DNA from: Saururus chinensis
Taxonomy: Eukaryota > Streptophyta > Magnoliopsida > Piperales > Saururaceae
Direction: 5' to 3'
DNA length: 64,000 nucleotides
Assembly (NCBI GenBank): GCA_035235625.1
Contig: CP141145.1
Location: 7,998,001-8,062,000 of the forward strand
Below are positions 1 to 11,501 of the stretch, in pieces. The stretch's first letter is position 1. Each line of letters opens with the position of its first letter. Under the pieces are notes generated by a model. That model was not told the origin of the DNA, did not search any database, and saw only the letters and a program-made list of their open reading frames with translations. The position numbers and the translations under genes were made by a program.

Positions 1-2969
1 TACACATTGTCTGGCTGAAGACAATAAACTTAGCGCTTTTTGGGAGGCAACCCATGTTTTTGATATATTTATTTTCCTACCTTTTGTTTATCTTCTTTGG
101 TTTATTTAGGTTTTATTTACTTATTTTTCTCAGCTTTTATTTTATTTTCTCATTATAGTTTTTGTTGTTATCTCTTTTCTAGGAGCTTGATATTTAAGGT
201 TTGGGAAATTGCTCTTGATATGTATGTTTCTCATGTTTTCTCAATCCTATGTACTTCATTTTCAGATTAGTGGATTAGTTATGCTTTTAGGTGATATCTT
301 CCTTTTCCTCTCTTACTTATTCTTGTCATTATAGTATATATTTTCTTTTACATTGAGGACAATGTTCAGTTTAGGTTTGGGGGTATAGAAAGATATTTTT
401 CTTTCTTATTTTTCTTTTAGGATATTTTAGAGTATTTTTTTTTCGATTTTCTTTTGTTTTTATTTTCTTTTATGTGGTTTTTATTGCTTATTTTCTTTTA
501 AAAGCATATGTCTGTTTTTAAAGAGATCAATTTCATGAAGAAAGTTCAAGTAATTAATTAAGTGATGAAAATGATTAAGTGAGTAATTTCTATTTTATAT
601 TCTTTATCTTGGATAATTGTGCTTATATTTTTAAATCACATTTCACACACTTGAAACTTGTAGGAATATAATTTTATAATTTATTACTTGTAATCTTAGT
701 GGGATATCTTTAACTAAGCATATTTTTGAAAACTTGGCAATTGAGTAATTTTTAATGTTTTATGATAGATCTTTATGTTTGGCTATTATTTGAAAAAAAA
801 ATGGGATAAGTGTGATGAAAAAAAAAAAGTTTATGAAAAAAAAATGAAAAAAAAAGTTGAAAAAAAAATAGATTGATTGAAAAAAAATTGATGAAAAAAA
901 AAGAGTAAAGGTTTGTTTCTCTTTTTACTGAGTAACCGGACCTTGTGCCTAGGCAAGTATAAGGGATCGCGTCAAAAGGTGAAAAGTTAAGATAAATTCT
1001 TTTATGACTTATTTGGTTCTGTAGCCTTTATAGTTCGAGTTATTAAGTCTGAGGGGTGTTTCAACACCTAGTGCCTTAAGCCAACTGGATTAGGGACACT
1101 GGCCTAACGCTTGTTACATGGAATATTTAGAAAGCTTAATAGAACTAAGTATTGCACAAGTCATATTTTGAGGTATATTATGATCTTATTCCCTGAATTT
1201 AATTTAAATTTGATGGCTATTACATGAGGGTTTATTATGAGATGTTAAAGATGAAAGATTGTCATTGTTATATTTTTTAGTTAGTAAACTTTAATGAGCT
1301 TGGTTAATGGGTCACATAAGATATGCTTATTAATAAAAAATGAAATTGTATGACTACAAAGTTTCTACACTTCATGTTTTTGAAATGTATATATGTAGTT
1401 GCACAATTAGTTCTATGATGAGGTTATGGAATGGATGATTCCTTACTTGAAAGTGATCAGATCGATATTATTTACTTGTGTCAAGTATTTGTGGTTGGTT
1501 CTTTTTAAAAATAGTTGTGTGTTTTTAAGAGAAGATTGTTTTTAGAATTTTTATTTTCTTGTTTTGTTTTATTTATTTTCTTCGGTTTAGGTGTTTGTGG
1601 GTATCATTGCTGCAAACCCTCACGAGACACAACTCGTCCAACTAGGGACACCTAGGGGTTTAAAGGCTTGTTGCATACGCTAAATGCAATCGTGATTCTC
1701 TACGAAAGTGGCTTTTATTTATTTTATTTTTCTAGATTAGTTGTTTTGTTTGTTTTGTTTTGCTTGAGGACTAGCAAAATATAGGTTTGGGGGTATTTGA
1801 TAAGTATAATTTATGCGTTATTTTACCCTTAATTATTTTACTATCTAGTCTCATTTAAGTTTTAATATAGGTTAAATTATTAGATATTAAATTTAATTAG
1901 GTTAGAAAAAGCTTTCATGGTGTTTTGAATTAAATTGGTTTATTTTGCAGATTCTTCATTGGCGATCGAACGGGGTCACTTACCAATCGATCGGTTACAC
2001 GTAATTTTGAAGAAAATTTAGTTCAAGCGTTCGAACGGGCATGCAGGGAGATCGATCGGCATAACGCGCAGATTCCTTATTTCACCCAATTTTGAGTCCT
2101 TTTCATATACAACTCTTTCTTACGGATCTAATGCCTATATAAAGACTTATTTGGCATGAAATTAAGGGAGAACAAGTAGATTTTCTGAAGAGAAGAAGGA
2201 AGAAGAAGATGGAGAAGAAGCCAAAGCTTTCAATGGAGATTCAATTACTTTCTTCTACCATGGAAGGCTAAACCTTTCTTTTACTTAGGAGTTGATGAAG
2301 TTATAGATAAGTTTCAATTTCTTTTCTTTTTAATTTAGATCTCAGTTGTGAATTATGACAATTGTATGATAAGGATTTCCTTTTAATGGAAGAGCTTTTT
2401 AATATTTATTCAATTCTATGTTGATTTATTGTCTTGTAGATGATAGATTGATGTGGTTTTGATATTTGCATCAATTCTAATTTCTGTGATTTAGATGAGA
2501 TGGTCATACAATAGTTTTAATGTTCAGATAATTAAGGACTTGGATGAGTTATACTAAGATTAGACGGGTCATGCCTATAGCTATTTAGTGTAGATGATTC
2601 GTGCTATTGTCGAAGATAGTTCATGCCATGGAAATTAATTAATGATTCTTTCTGAAGTAATTCTAGTTTGTAGCTGAGAATACTTGTTCATATTCACACT
2701 AGATTTAGATTAAAAGTTAAGGAATTGTTATGGTTCTATAGTGGATTCGATTTCCTAAGTAAAATCTATCATATTAATCTCTTGTTTTTAAACTCGTTAT
2801 TTTCTTTTCCTTTACTTAATTTAAGTTTAAGTTATTTTAGTTTTCAATCAGCAAATTCTTCTTTATATTTAGTAATTATTCATCCGTCCCTAAGGTTCGA
2901 TAACCCTTAAATACTCATCCTAGTACAATTACCTTGTACACTTGCAAAGGGTTTAATTATAAACGATCA
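1..2969 (+). mobile_element. 3' end of an Athila-like gag-only retrotransposon (copy 1, cut by window edge)
   Basis: Positions 1-1797 match, almost base for base, the 3' non-coding part of the complete element at 43901-50908 (its 47938-49738), and 1798-2969 is its LTR. The segment starts just downstream of where the protease frame ends in the complete copy and contains the same block around positions 20-55 (aataaacttagcgctttttg followed by ggaggcaaccc), the same A-run tract near 795-905 and the same polypurine stretch before the LTR. No coding frame is visible. The 5' LTR and gag must lie left of the window. The right flank begins atggg (2970-2974), which should be the target duplication if the left end carries the same five bases. 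The element sits against the remains of a MAIN-like gene. Confidence 0.85.
1798..2969 (+). repeat. 3' LTR of copy 1
   Basis: This 1172-base LTR begins TGATAAGTATAA and ends AAACGATCA, with TG...CA termini. It aligns along its whole length with the LTRs at 43901-45058 and 49739-50908. A TATA box (tatataaag) lies near 2137, and paired gatcgatcgg-type motifs lie near 1965-2065. It keeps the 15-base segment near the start that the 5' LTR of the complete copy has lost. Confidence 0.88.
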
Positions 2970-4257
2970 ATGGGTCGCTTGGTCGAGGGTGCTCCATTAG
3001 GGGCGAGGTAGGTTGTATTTATGTTTACCATGTTACTTTTTTAGCAACATTTTATATACATATGTTGAACTTATTTTTTTAATTTAACTCCTTAAGGTGG
3101 AATGTTCGGAAAAAGAGAACTGAAAATCCACAATGAGTACTCCGTCTATACAGAGGGGAATTAGACCACCAGCGGCCATACCAGGTAATTTTATTACCAT
3201 GTTGAACTTATTTATGTAATGATTTTAAAAAATTTCATCGTTATTTAAACTAAATTATCTTTATATATTGTATAGATTATTTGGCAGCTGTACTCAGAGG
3301 ACGTGTTGGCTGCATTACCTCCCATATGCACGGACGGTCGAGAGGTGTGGCTATCTCGAACTCTGTTAATATGTTACAAGATTATAGAGATGTATGTGCT
3401 GGATCGTGTAATGCTCCAGTTTAACCTGGAGCAAGGGGGTCCCACCTTCTATCGTCGAGTTTGTCCATCGCATCACTCGACAGGGCCGCCATATTACCGA
3501 CTGGGCTATACATCATGCGTCATATATTGCTCGATGGGAGGATAGGAGAGCCACTGTTATTAGAGGGGAGATGGCTACGACATTGCTAGATGTTCGTAGT
3601 GCTTATATGCAGTGGTATTTACCAATTACACGACGATATATTTTACCGCGTGATGATATAGAGGAGATGACATATCAGCCTAGGGGAGCGTCTGAGGCAG
3701 CTCTAGTAAGTACAACTTTGTTAAGTAAGGCATATAGTATTTTCTTATTTCGTTTTAATTATTTATCTAATATTTAATTTATTTTTTTATAGCTTCGTCT
3801 AGTTTGACGTACGCATGCGTATTTGACTGATGCACTTATCACCTGTACTTCGCGCGAGGACTTCGCAGCAACATGTCAGTCGGTGATTAGAGAGTCTGAT
3901 GATGTCCTTCGTAGCTTGCCACTGCTTCATTCGGTGATCACAGATGTTCATCAAGATTATCCTGTCGACGAGGTCGCTCAGACGGAGCCGATGCACTCTT
4001 CATACCCTGATATTCCATCATCATCAGCAACATATAGCTCTCCTCCAGGTTGTTCATTTCCGGACACTACACATGTAGCTCAGCAAGATCCGATTTTATA
4101 TTATAGACGACATCGGCCAGCTCGTGTTGTACCATCTAGTACTTATGCTAAGCCGGAGCCGGAGTCGGAGCCAATGCCAGAGCCGGACCTAGAGTCGCAG
4201 CCCGAGCCACAGCCAGAGCTAGAGGCAGATCATGAGGAGCTCGTTCACCACCGTTGA
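2970..4257 (+). pseudogene. Broken plant-mobile-domain (MAIN-like) gene
   Basis: Three pieces can be read. Exon-like 3275-3708 encodes a segment starting SEDVLAALPPICTDGREVW, continues through YVLDRVMLQFNLEQG, and after a one-base frame shift in the G-run near 3435 goes on as VEFVHRITRQGRHITDW and ASYIARWEDRR to YMQWYLPITRRYI. An intron with gtaagt donor (3709) and ttttatag acceptor (near 3792) leads to a last piece, 3793-4257, with a TGA near 3808 and then a Pro/Glu-rich tail of PEPE-type repeats. Word order and spacing match the plant mobile domain of MAIN-like proteins, nuclear proteins whose domain also travels in transposons. The frameshift and stop argue against function. The start is missing; the LTR of copy 1 abuts the 5' side. 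Confidence 0.6.
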
Positions 4258-4371
4258 GGACGAGGTCGAGGACGTAGGAGATTATGACATTACTTTTTTT
4301 ATATGTTTATTTTAAACTAAACATTTTTTCGACTTGTGATGTAATATATTTGATACTTGTCTACGATGTAC

Positions 4372-4797
4372 TTTAATGTTATATTTGTTATGATAGGTGG
4401 AATGAATGCAATTGTGTATATTTTGAATGAATGAACAGGGATAGGTGATAAAATTTGTTTCAAATGGGCTGGGAAAAAAAAGTAAGCTGATTTCGTCGTT
4501 TAGAATTGTCATTGAGACCGGAGGATGAAATGGGATAAGTGTGGCAGTTTCGTCGTTCAGAACGACGAAATTAGCTTAAGTTGATTTCGTCGTTCAGAAC
4601 AACGAAACCGGTTCAATTTAAACCAGTTTCGTCGTTTAGAAGGATGAAATCGGCTTAAAACCAATTTCGTCCTTCTAAACGACGAATTCAACTTAAAAAT
4701 TAAAAAAAAGCCACACAGGCGTCAGCTGCTTAGCTGGTGCCTGTGTGGCAAAAAGGAATACCACTTTGGGAAATATTTCCCAAAGTAGTTCATTTTG
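4372..4797 (+). repeat. Repeat made of TTTCGTCGTT/AACGACGAAA palindromes, copy 1
   Basis: About 430 bases related in reverse complement to 27345-27775. The core (4490-4690) repeats the inverted pair TTTCGTCGTT ... AACGACGAAA at least four times with spacers of a few bases, joined by linkers such as AGCTTAAGTTGA. It then runs into a stem around 4713-4750 (gccacacaggc ... gcctgtgtggc). It follows the MAIN-like relic directly, but the second copy is not beside such a gene, so the repeat is a unit of its own. No terminal inverted repeat or target duplication is clear. The family is not recognised. Confidence 0.6.
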
Positions 4798-5065
4798 GTA
4801 AATATTTTTTTTAATTATTATTTATATAATTTTCCCAAGTTTTTATCACCCAGATGATCTGGTGGCTCCCAATGCATCTATACATCATTTTAAATATACG
4901 TTTGGGCATATATTTTAAATATATTTTCCAAAATAGTTCATTTTGGTAAATATTTTTTTTAATTATTATTTATATAATTTTCCCAAGTCTTTTTCACCCA
5001 GATGATCTGGTGGCTCCCAATGCGTCCGCACATCATTTTAAATATATGTTTGGGCATATATTTTT
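4787..5065. repeat. Tandem duplication, about 148-base unit x 2
   Basis: The stretch from agttcattttggtaaat (4787) to the gggcatatattt block is repeated at 4935, including the shared words cccagatgatctggtggctc and catcattttaaatata. The two units differ by only a few bases, so the duplication is fairly young. AT-rich and non-coding. Confidence 0.8.
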
Positions 5066-6324
5066 TAATATCCACCTGAAAGCATATTAACATTTTTTAT
5101 ATAATAATGACAATGTTAAATTGCTCTATAACTTGTAAAAAAGTAGGTCTAACAACAACAGTACATTCTTTTTGTCTAACCAAGTGAATGATAGTTTCTA
5201 GTTATTCCTAAGGGTAGCAGCCTGATCACTAGGGCAGCGGGGCCATGGCCCGCAGTTCTTTCTTGAAAAACTGGGGGCGGGGGCTGAGCCGAGCGCTCCC
5301 CCTCTCCCTCATTAGGCCAGGGCCCGTCGAGTCCAGCCTGCCCTGTGGCCAGGCCAGGCCAGGCTTGCCTGTTCTTCCCTTACTCTTCATAGTGCATTCA
5401 TATCAATATTGACCCGGCCAGGCGGCCACCAACTCATTCGGTCGCCGAGTCAATTCAAACGGGTTCCACTGATCAGGTCGAACCAGGGATGGCATCATAC
5501 TTCTTCTCCCCCTCCTCTTTCACCGCATCGCCCTCCACCATCCCTTCTCCACAGCCTTCTAAAACAAAAAGATCAGCTTCCCCACCGGCTGCTTTAGCCG
5601 GCCTACCCTCTCTACACAAATAGTAGATGTTCACAGCCTAATTACATGGACAGTGGACAATTTTTTAAGTATTTTAAAAGGGTGGGCTAGCTAAAAGAGA
5701 GGGTAAATTGCTCTTAATGACAACAATTAAGAGCTAGTGTTGTTCGTAGCCAAAGGGGTTATCACAAGAAGAGAAATTGGCATCCGCTTGCAAAACCACA
5801 AAAAAGGAAACTACAAATGAAGTCCCGTCATAAAGCCGGAAGCTACCTTTTCCGGCTCTCTTTTATTGCTGTAGCTGGAACATAAAGCTTTTGATCTTTT
5901 GCTAATGTTGGTCAATTAGCATTAGAGTTGTTTCATTTAATTACTTTTGAACTATGAAAGTGTATCACCCTCATTTGGGGTTAATTATGTAAAAGATTAA
6001 AGCCTAATCCGCCTTAATCCACTCCCTCCTCTACTTGTTAATTCGTCCCACTTCCACTGTGCGTGCTTGTGTCCTTTGGTTCACCCATAACAAAGTGAGC
6101 CACCAAACGTTTGACAAGAAACAAGTCCAGCACAAAAAATCAAAAGGCCTAGCTGTTCATTAACTACTGGAGCTGACATGTTCACATTTTCCCTTCCCGA
6201 TTTTATCGGAAGAAGAACAAACAGACACAGAAGGGATTGCCAACATTGTAGCCAAAAGTATTTACATCCAAAAGTTTAGAGGAGAAAGCAGGAGGCGCCC
6301 TCCTCGGTTGCTTCGCCCTCTTTC
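5066..6324. other. No gene; 3' flank of H2A
   Basis: AT-rich sequence with a GC-richer island at 5225-5620 holding short CCAGGC-type repeats and proline/serine-rich open frames without family resemblance. 6200-6324 is the expected 3' UTR and polyadenylation region of the H2A gene on the minus strand. No protein or RNA gene is supported. Confidence 0.5.
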
Positions 6325-6848
6325 TCAAGCTTTCTTGCCGGACTTGGAAGGCTTCACCGCGCCTGCTTCTTCGCCCTTTGTGCTCTTCTTGGGCAGCAGG
6401 ACGGAATGGATGTTGGGCAGAACGCCGCCGTTGGCAATGGTGACCCCGTGCAGTAGCCGTTCGAGCTCTTCGTCGTTCCTTATGGCCAGCAGTATGTGCC
6501 TCGGCACGATCCGCGTCTTCTTGTTGTCCCTAGCCGCGTTCCCTGCCAGCTCCAACACCTGAAAACCCCACAAAGAATCCCTCCAAATTCGTGCGCCAAC
6601 ATTTCTTGAAGATCAAACAGGAAAACCCACATCGTAATTTTGAAGCATTTTTTTACCTCTGCGGCCAAGTACTCGAGAACCGCGGCAAGGTAGATGGGCG
6701 CGCCTCGCCCGACCCTCTGCGCGTACCGGCCCTTCTTCAAGAACCTGCCAATGCGGCCGACCGGGAACTGAAGGCCGGCCCTCTCAGACTGGCGCACCTT
6801 CCGCCTCAACGAGCCCTTCCTCCCACCCGCTGCCCTCAGCGCCTCCAT
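6325..6848 (-). CDS. Histone H2A, two exons
   Basis: Core nucleosome histone. Exon 1 is 6657-6848 (64 codons from ATG), the intron 6559-6656 is 98 bases with GT...AG ends and phase 0, and exon 2 is 6325-6558. Together they give 141 residues, normal for plant H2A. Diagnostic words are [20 protein letters not shown] (residues 24-43), [12 protein letters not shown], then [13 protein letters not shown], the [12 protein letters not shown] segment carrying acidic-patch residues, and the docking-domain words GGVLPNI and VLLPKK. The tail ends KPSKSGKKA. It lacks the SQEF end of H2A.X and the KSPKK motif of H2A.W, and the core is not H2A.Z, so this is canonical H2A. The first residues [12 protein letters not shown] are slightly unusual but basic as expected. 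The frame is intact and it is one of two clearly functional host genes here. Confidence 0.95.
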
Positions 6849-6940
6849 CTTCTCCGCTCTGCTCAGTGTTAGGAACCAAAAAAAAAGACAGGAAAGTTTT
6901 GGCTTGATGTGGAAACGAAGCGGCGAGCCGGCGGTGTTCA

Positions 6941-6946
6941 TTTATA
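6941..6946 (-). promoter_or_regulatory. TATA box of H2A
   Basis: Read on the minus strand this is TATAAA in the context CACTATAAATGA, about 93 bases upstream of the H2A start codon, leaving room for a short 5' UTR. No other TATA-like word lies closer. Confidence 0.6.
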
Positions 6947-7153
6947 GTGGACTTTCGATTTGAGGTGGGCGCCTCATCGATGGCTGATATTGATGACAGC
7001 ATGGCGATCCGGAAGTGAGCACTTTCCCCAATGGGAAGTATTGCTCGTGCTGTTTTAAATTACCACAAAACTGCTTTTTAAATTACTCCGAAGCGGCGGG
7101 AAGTTTAGACAGTGTAAGCATGAGTCAACTCTTAACTTTTTTTTTTCTAATTA

Positions 7154-9566
7154 GGGTCCATTTATTTGGTCTAATTCAGACCTAAATTTAAATAAGTGAT
7201 TCATAAGTCGGTTTTTTGTGACTTTTCAGTGTGTTTGTTTAGGATTGAATTCAGTCACTGAATCAGTCATTAAATTAGATGTACGTTATAAAATTCGATT
7301 AGACGGTCAGATGTATTTCATTCACTTACTGCCTCTGAAAACCTAAAATGCAACCCGATCATCGTCTCCTCTCCCGATCAGCCAATTTCACCCCTCACCT
7401 GGGCCTCTGCTTTCCGTCAGCCTCTGCTTCCCGTCGACCTCCACTCCTTCCAGCTTTCCCTCTCTTCATCTCCCTCATCCCTCTCCTGTCACTCTCATCT
7501 CTGCTCTTCCTGTCGTTCCTCCCCTTTGCGCGCATGCTCCTACACACCCGTTCGAACACTGTCCTCGATAATCTTCTACACCCAAATAATTCTACTGAGT
7601 GTGAGTTGGGTGTGTGAAGTTTTTGGGTGGTGATTCACGAGGTTTGGGACATGGAAGAGGCTTTGTTTTTTTCTTGGATGACTTGTATGTAATGCTGACT
7701 TTTTTTATTTATTTGTGTGCAGATCGATAGAGTTTGGGCTGTCTTCTGGGTCATTTGTTGTTGGTCATCTAGCTTGGTAGTGCTATTACTGGACACTGAA
7801 GAGGTCGTTCTCGTCTCCCAAATCTCACCTGTCGCGCGCGTATTCTTCGATTTTCTCCAAGGTGAGCAGATCCGATCTTTGGTCCCGGTTTTATTTTGTT
7901 TGTGTCTTCTGATAGATGACGATGACAGCGATTTGTTAACAGAGATCTTGATTTGATTGAAGATGCATTTTTTTGGTTACTTGTTTTTGTTATTTGATGG
8001 CGAAGCTAGATGTTTGTTTTTATATCTTTGGCTTTTGGATTCGTGGATGTTTGGTCTATGAAGTGGAAAAGTCGGATTGTTTTTTTTGTTTGGTTAGATG
8101 ATTATTGGACTAATTCGTTTTTTTGTTGAAAGATCTGATTTTTAGCTCTGGCTTGATGAGTTTTTCTTTTCTTCTCGTTTTAATAGCTGTTCAGTGAGTG
8201 TTGAATATATTTGAGGTAAAAACAACTGTGTTCTAAGTAATGTGAAGCTTAAAAAAAAAAAACTAAATGCCGAACAAATAATTTCCTCTCTCTCTCTACA
8301 TGTGAGATGAATTAATGATACAATAGCAGCTTTCCTTCATATAGAAGAAGGCAGGACTTAAGGAATCAGTGTTAATAGTTGTCGTTGCCATCTGCTGAAG
8401 AAGTAATTACTTCTGCTCTGCAATGATCAGACCCTTGCTCTGTACATTTACCAAAACCTCCACCATAATAGCCGTTGCATGCCCTGTGGGCTCCTCAGAT
8501 GCCCTCCGCAGCATAAACATCTGAAATAGTAAGAATCACAATATCATCCCTCTCATCTTTATTATGGCTCTAAAGAACGTCCACAATTTTATATGAGTTC
8601 ACAATTTTTTTATCTTTTTTTATTGTGTGCAATGTACAATATATTGTATATAAAAGGACGAAGTTTATGATTTTCTTATTTATGAAAGTTCTATGTGCAT
8701 TTATCTCAGAACTTTTAATTTGATGTCACTCAACTTTATAGGGCAGAAGCAAGTGAAATTGATAATGCTATTAAAAAATTTTGTTCACTGATGGTACTGT
8801 GTAAGTCTCTTTCATATAAAAAAACACTCATGAAAGTCTCTTTCATTATAAACTGAAGTGCGATGATTAGTGTTAATGAACTGAGGTTCTATGTGGTTAG
8901 ATTTGTTCCCTTCTCTTTGAACACAAGTGTGCTAATGCTCTAATCATTTCTGTGCAAGTTTAACGTTGTTGGTCAGGTATTACCAAAGCCTCTTATTTGA
9001 TTCTTCACTTGATAACTTTAATTATATTTTGCTCTAATAATATTTTATAATTTTAGGGGCACAGGTAGGGAGCAAAGACATGAAGTCTAGACAATTAGAG
9101 TATTTGTAGGTGGTTTGTATGTGTTTTTAATTGTATGAGATTTATTGTGGTTGGCAGTTTTGTAATTAAACATGATTTTGTATTTATGTATTTTTTTTAA
9201 TAGAGTTTAGTAACTTTCCTTTTTAACCTTTGCCATATGGTTTCCCAGCAAAGTTTGAGTTGGATAGTGTGGATTATTTAAATAGTAACTAAATATTTAA
9301 TAAAATAAAAAATAAACATAAGTTTTTTATTTGGTTTGATTGTCAACTATGAACACTCTATACATATGATCTTTACTACAATAAATTTTTTTTAGTACAA
9401 ATTAAAAAATTATTTATTTAAAAAATTTTAAATATTAAACATATTCATATTTAGATTTAGAATCAGATCTGATTTAGATTCAAATTTAGTGTGAAATTCA
9501 GATTGTGGGCTTTTCTGAATTTTCAATTGGCTTTTTAGATTCAGATTTAAACCAGCAAATGGACCC
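7154..9566. mobile_element. PIF/Harbinger-like non-autonomous element with gene-like cargo
   Basis: Both ends carry GGGTCCATTT as inverted repeats (7154-7163 and 9557-9566), followed by similar TTGGTCTAATTCAGA-like sequence. Each end is flanked by TTA (7151-7153, 9567-9569), the three-base target duplication typical of PIF/Harbinger and Tourist elements. There is no transposase, so it is non-autonomous. The 2.4 kb interior holds a pyrimidine-rich leader-like stretch (7340-7560), possible splice signals (gtgtgcag at 7716-7723, aaggtgag at 7859-7866) and, on the minus strand, an exon-like frame at 8407-8520 preceded by ctatttcag and ending in TAA. I do not recognise the source gene. The content suggests capture of host gene parts. 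Confidence 0.6.
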
Positions 9567-9721
9567 TTAGATTAAATATAATAATTAAGTATAACATTCA
9601 CACAATTAATATAACTTAATAGTTAATAGTTAGAGTATGCACTTCACATAGGAATTTTTTTCTGAAGCAATATAAAATAAATTAACATTAAATAAATCAA
9701 TTGATTAATTATGTGTACAAC

Positions 9722-9815
9722 AACACTAGCATAGCCCAATGGGTTAAATCATTTTTAATGGGCTTCAGGCAGTGAGTTTGAATATCACATATGGACATGA
9801 TTTTTTTCTAAATAT
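9722..9815 (+). repeat. Degenerate tRNA-derived SINE
   Basis: An A-box-like word (tagcccaatgg) near 9733 and a B-box-like word (gtttgaatatc) near 9778 are spaced as in tRNA-related SINEs and followed by a T-rich tail. Flanking duplications are not clear. Confidence 0.35.
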
Positions 9816-9973
9816 CCTATACAATGGATATTAAACCGAACTAGACTAGGTCAACGAGTTGGTGATTCAACCGGTTGGGTCATGTTGACATGTTAAACCC
9901 GAATTAATCGGCCTTGTTTATCAACTGGGTCTAGTTAAATGCAATCTGGGTTTTATCTAAAACACTATTAGCC

Positions 9974-10107
9974 AGAGCTGTAGCTCATTATAGCTCTTGT
10001 TTCCTGGCCATTAGATCATGGTTATGGCCATAATCTAACGGTCAAGGAGCTGCAACTTAACTATGATATGATGGCCAGGGAGCAAGAGTTGTAGTCAGCT
10101 ACAACTC
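9974..10107. repeat. Hairpin MITE
   Basis: The left arm 9974-10008 (GAGCTGTAGCTCATTATAGC...) pairs imperfectly with the right arm 10073-10107 (...AGTCAGCTACAACTC). The arms are about 35 bases with a 64-base loop that itself has a short inverted repeat (ttagatcatg / taatctaacgg). Size and structure fit a foldback MITE. Target duplication not resolved. Confidence 0.5.
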
Positions 10108-10301
10108 AAGCTATACATCCTCTTTTTAAAGTGTGTGTGACGAAAAATGTGGCTATACTTACCCCATTGAACTCTTATATCCACCATAATTTTGTGTACC
10201 CTTGTTAAATTTTCTCAAATCTCTTATATGTACCCCACATTTGCAATATATGAGCTGTATTCTTTTTTTACTCCATACACCTTACACTTATTATGCTTCT
10301 A

Positions 10302-11501
10302 TGCTAGGTTAAAAAACTACAAGATATGGCTTCGTTGCGTAGGAAACTAAAGCGCACTAAACTAGCACAATTCAATCACGCATGCAAAACATACATAAGC
10401 ACACAAACAATTTCACATAGAAACCCAAATCTAGAAAAAATTATAGTCAGCTTGACTCTTTAGTTGGATCAATGCACTATAAAGTTGGGAACATGCAAGA
10501 CTCAAACAACCAACCTCCCTAAACACACTAGAAGTCCTTTCTTCAGTTGTTTATTAGCCACTAAGACACCTTTTTGATGTTTTTCTCTTTAAGTTCGATC
10601 TCCGTCTTCTTCAATAGATAGCCACCAATCATAAGTCATCTTTGATTATGTCGATGAAGCCCTTTAAGGTCCCTTTATGAATAAGCCTCCAACAAATTAT
10701 TTTTGTGTTATGTGTTTCTAAATAAATCCTCACCAAGTATTAATGAATTAAATAACATTCTTCTTCAAAGCATATAGTCAATGAAAAGTTCTAATCACTC
10801 AAAGCTCAATAAAGTACATTCACCAATCTCTCTTTACCTTAACAATAATTTTCCTCTTTTTTTTCCCACATCTAAAACACTACATATATAGACAACTAAG
10901 TTCTTTAAGGTCTTAAACTTTGAATAAGAATCTAAGTATTCCATTCTGAATAGCCCATTTGAGAAAATTGTGCAATAGATCGATCGCTCCTTATTCTATT
11001 TCAATGTAGATGTGAAACCTATCGATCCTTTAAGGCAACGGTCGATCATTCATTGTTATGAAATCATACGAACCGAGCATCGATCAATCTCACTTGTCGA
11101 TTGATCTTTTGAGTTATTATTAACTCAACCTTATATGTGCGATCGATTATTTCAGTGTGATGGATTGTTCACATTATTGGAGAACCTTGTGAATAGTATT
11201 CACAGTCGATCTATTGATGGATCTTTAGGATCAATTGCTAATGAACAAAAACACAATTTTCTTTTAAATAATCTCATGTAGTCTAAATGAAGTTCTCATA
11301 ACTCTTACTTATGTGAGTTTGATGTGTAAGTGTATTTTTACTTGTCAAAACACTTCTTGAGTATGTTGTTCTATATTATCTTCATCTTATGAACTTCAAC
11401 ATCAACCAAGCTTTACTCTGACTCAAATTATACAATATTTGACATTATTTTGATTACTAAAATAAGTTAATATAATACATATGACTACATATATTCTTAC
11501 A
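10302..11501 (-). repeat. Probable solo LTR, minus orientation
   Basis: On the minus strand the segment starts TGTAAGAATATATG and ends ACCTAGCA, 1200 bases with TG...CA ends. Flanks cttct (10296-10300) and cttcc (11502-11506) agree in four of five bases if the left edge is set one base outward. The interior repeats cgatcgatc-type words around 10975-11225, a style shared with other LTRs in this window. No coding frame. Confidence 0.4.

Noticed and set aside
4490-4690. Regularly spaced palindromic repeats that could look like a CRISPR array
   Set aside because: Plant DNA, variable repeat and spacer lengths, no unique equal-length spacers and no cas-like genes. It is a palindrome-rich repeat.
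6480-6941. Alternative longer H2A frame through the intron
   Set aside because: It reads through a clear GT...AG intron and loses the H2A C-terminal half; the spliced form gives a perfect H2A.
7001-7012. Histone octamer-like element upstream of H2A
   Set aside because: Only six bases agree with the CGCGGATC octamer; too weak to call.
7348-7956. Two open frames as protein genes
   Set aside because: Pyrimidine-rich leader-like composition, no family similarity, and located inside the PIF-like element.
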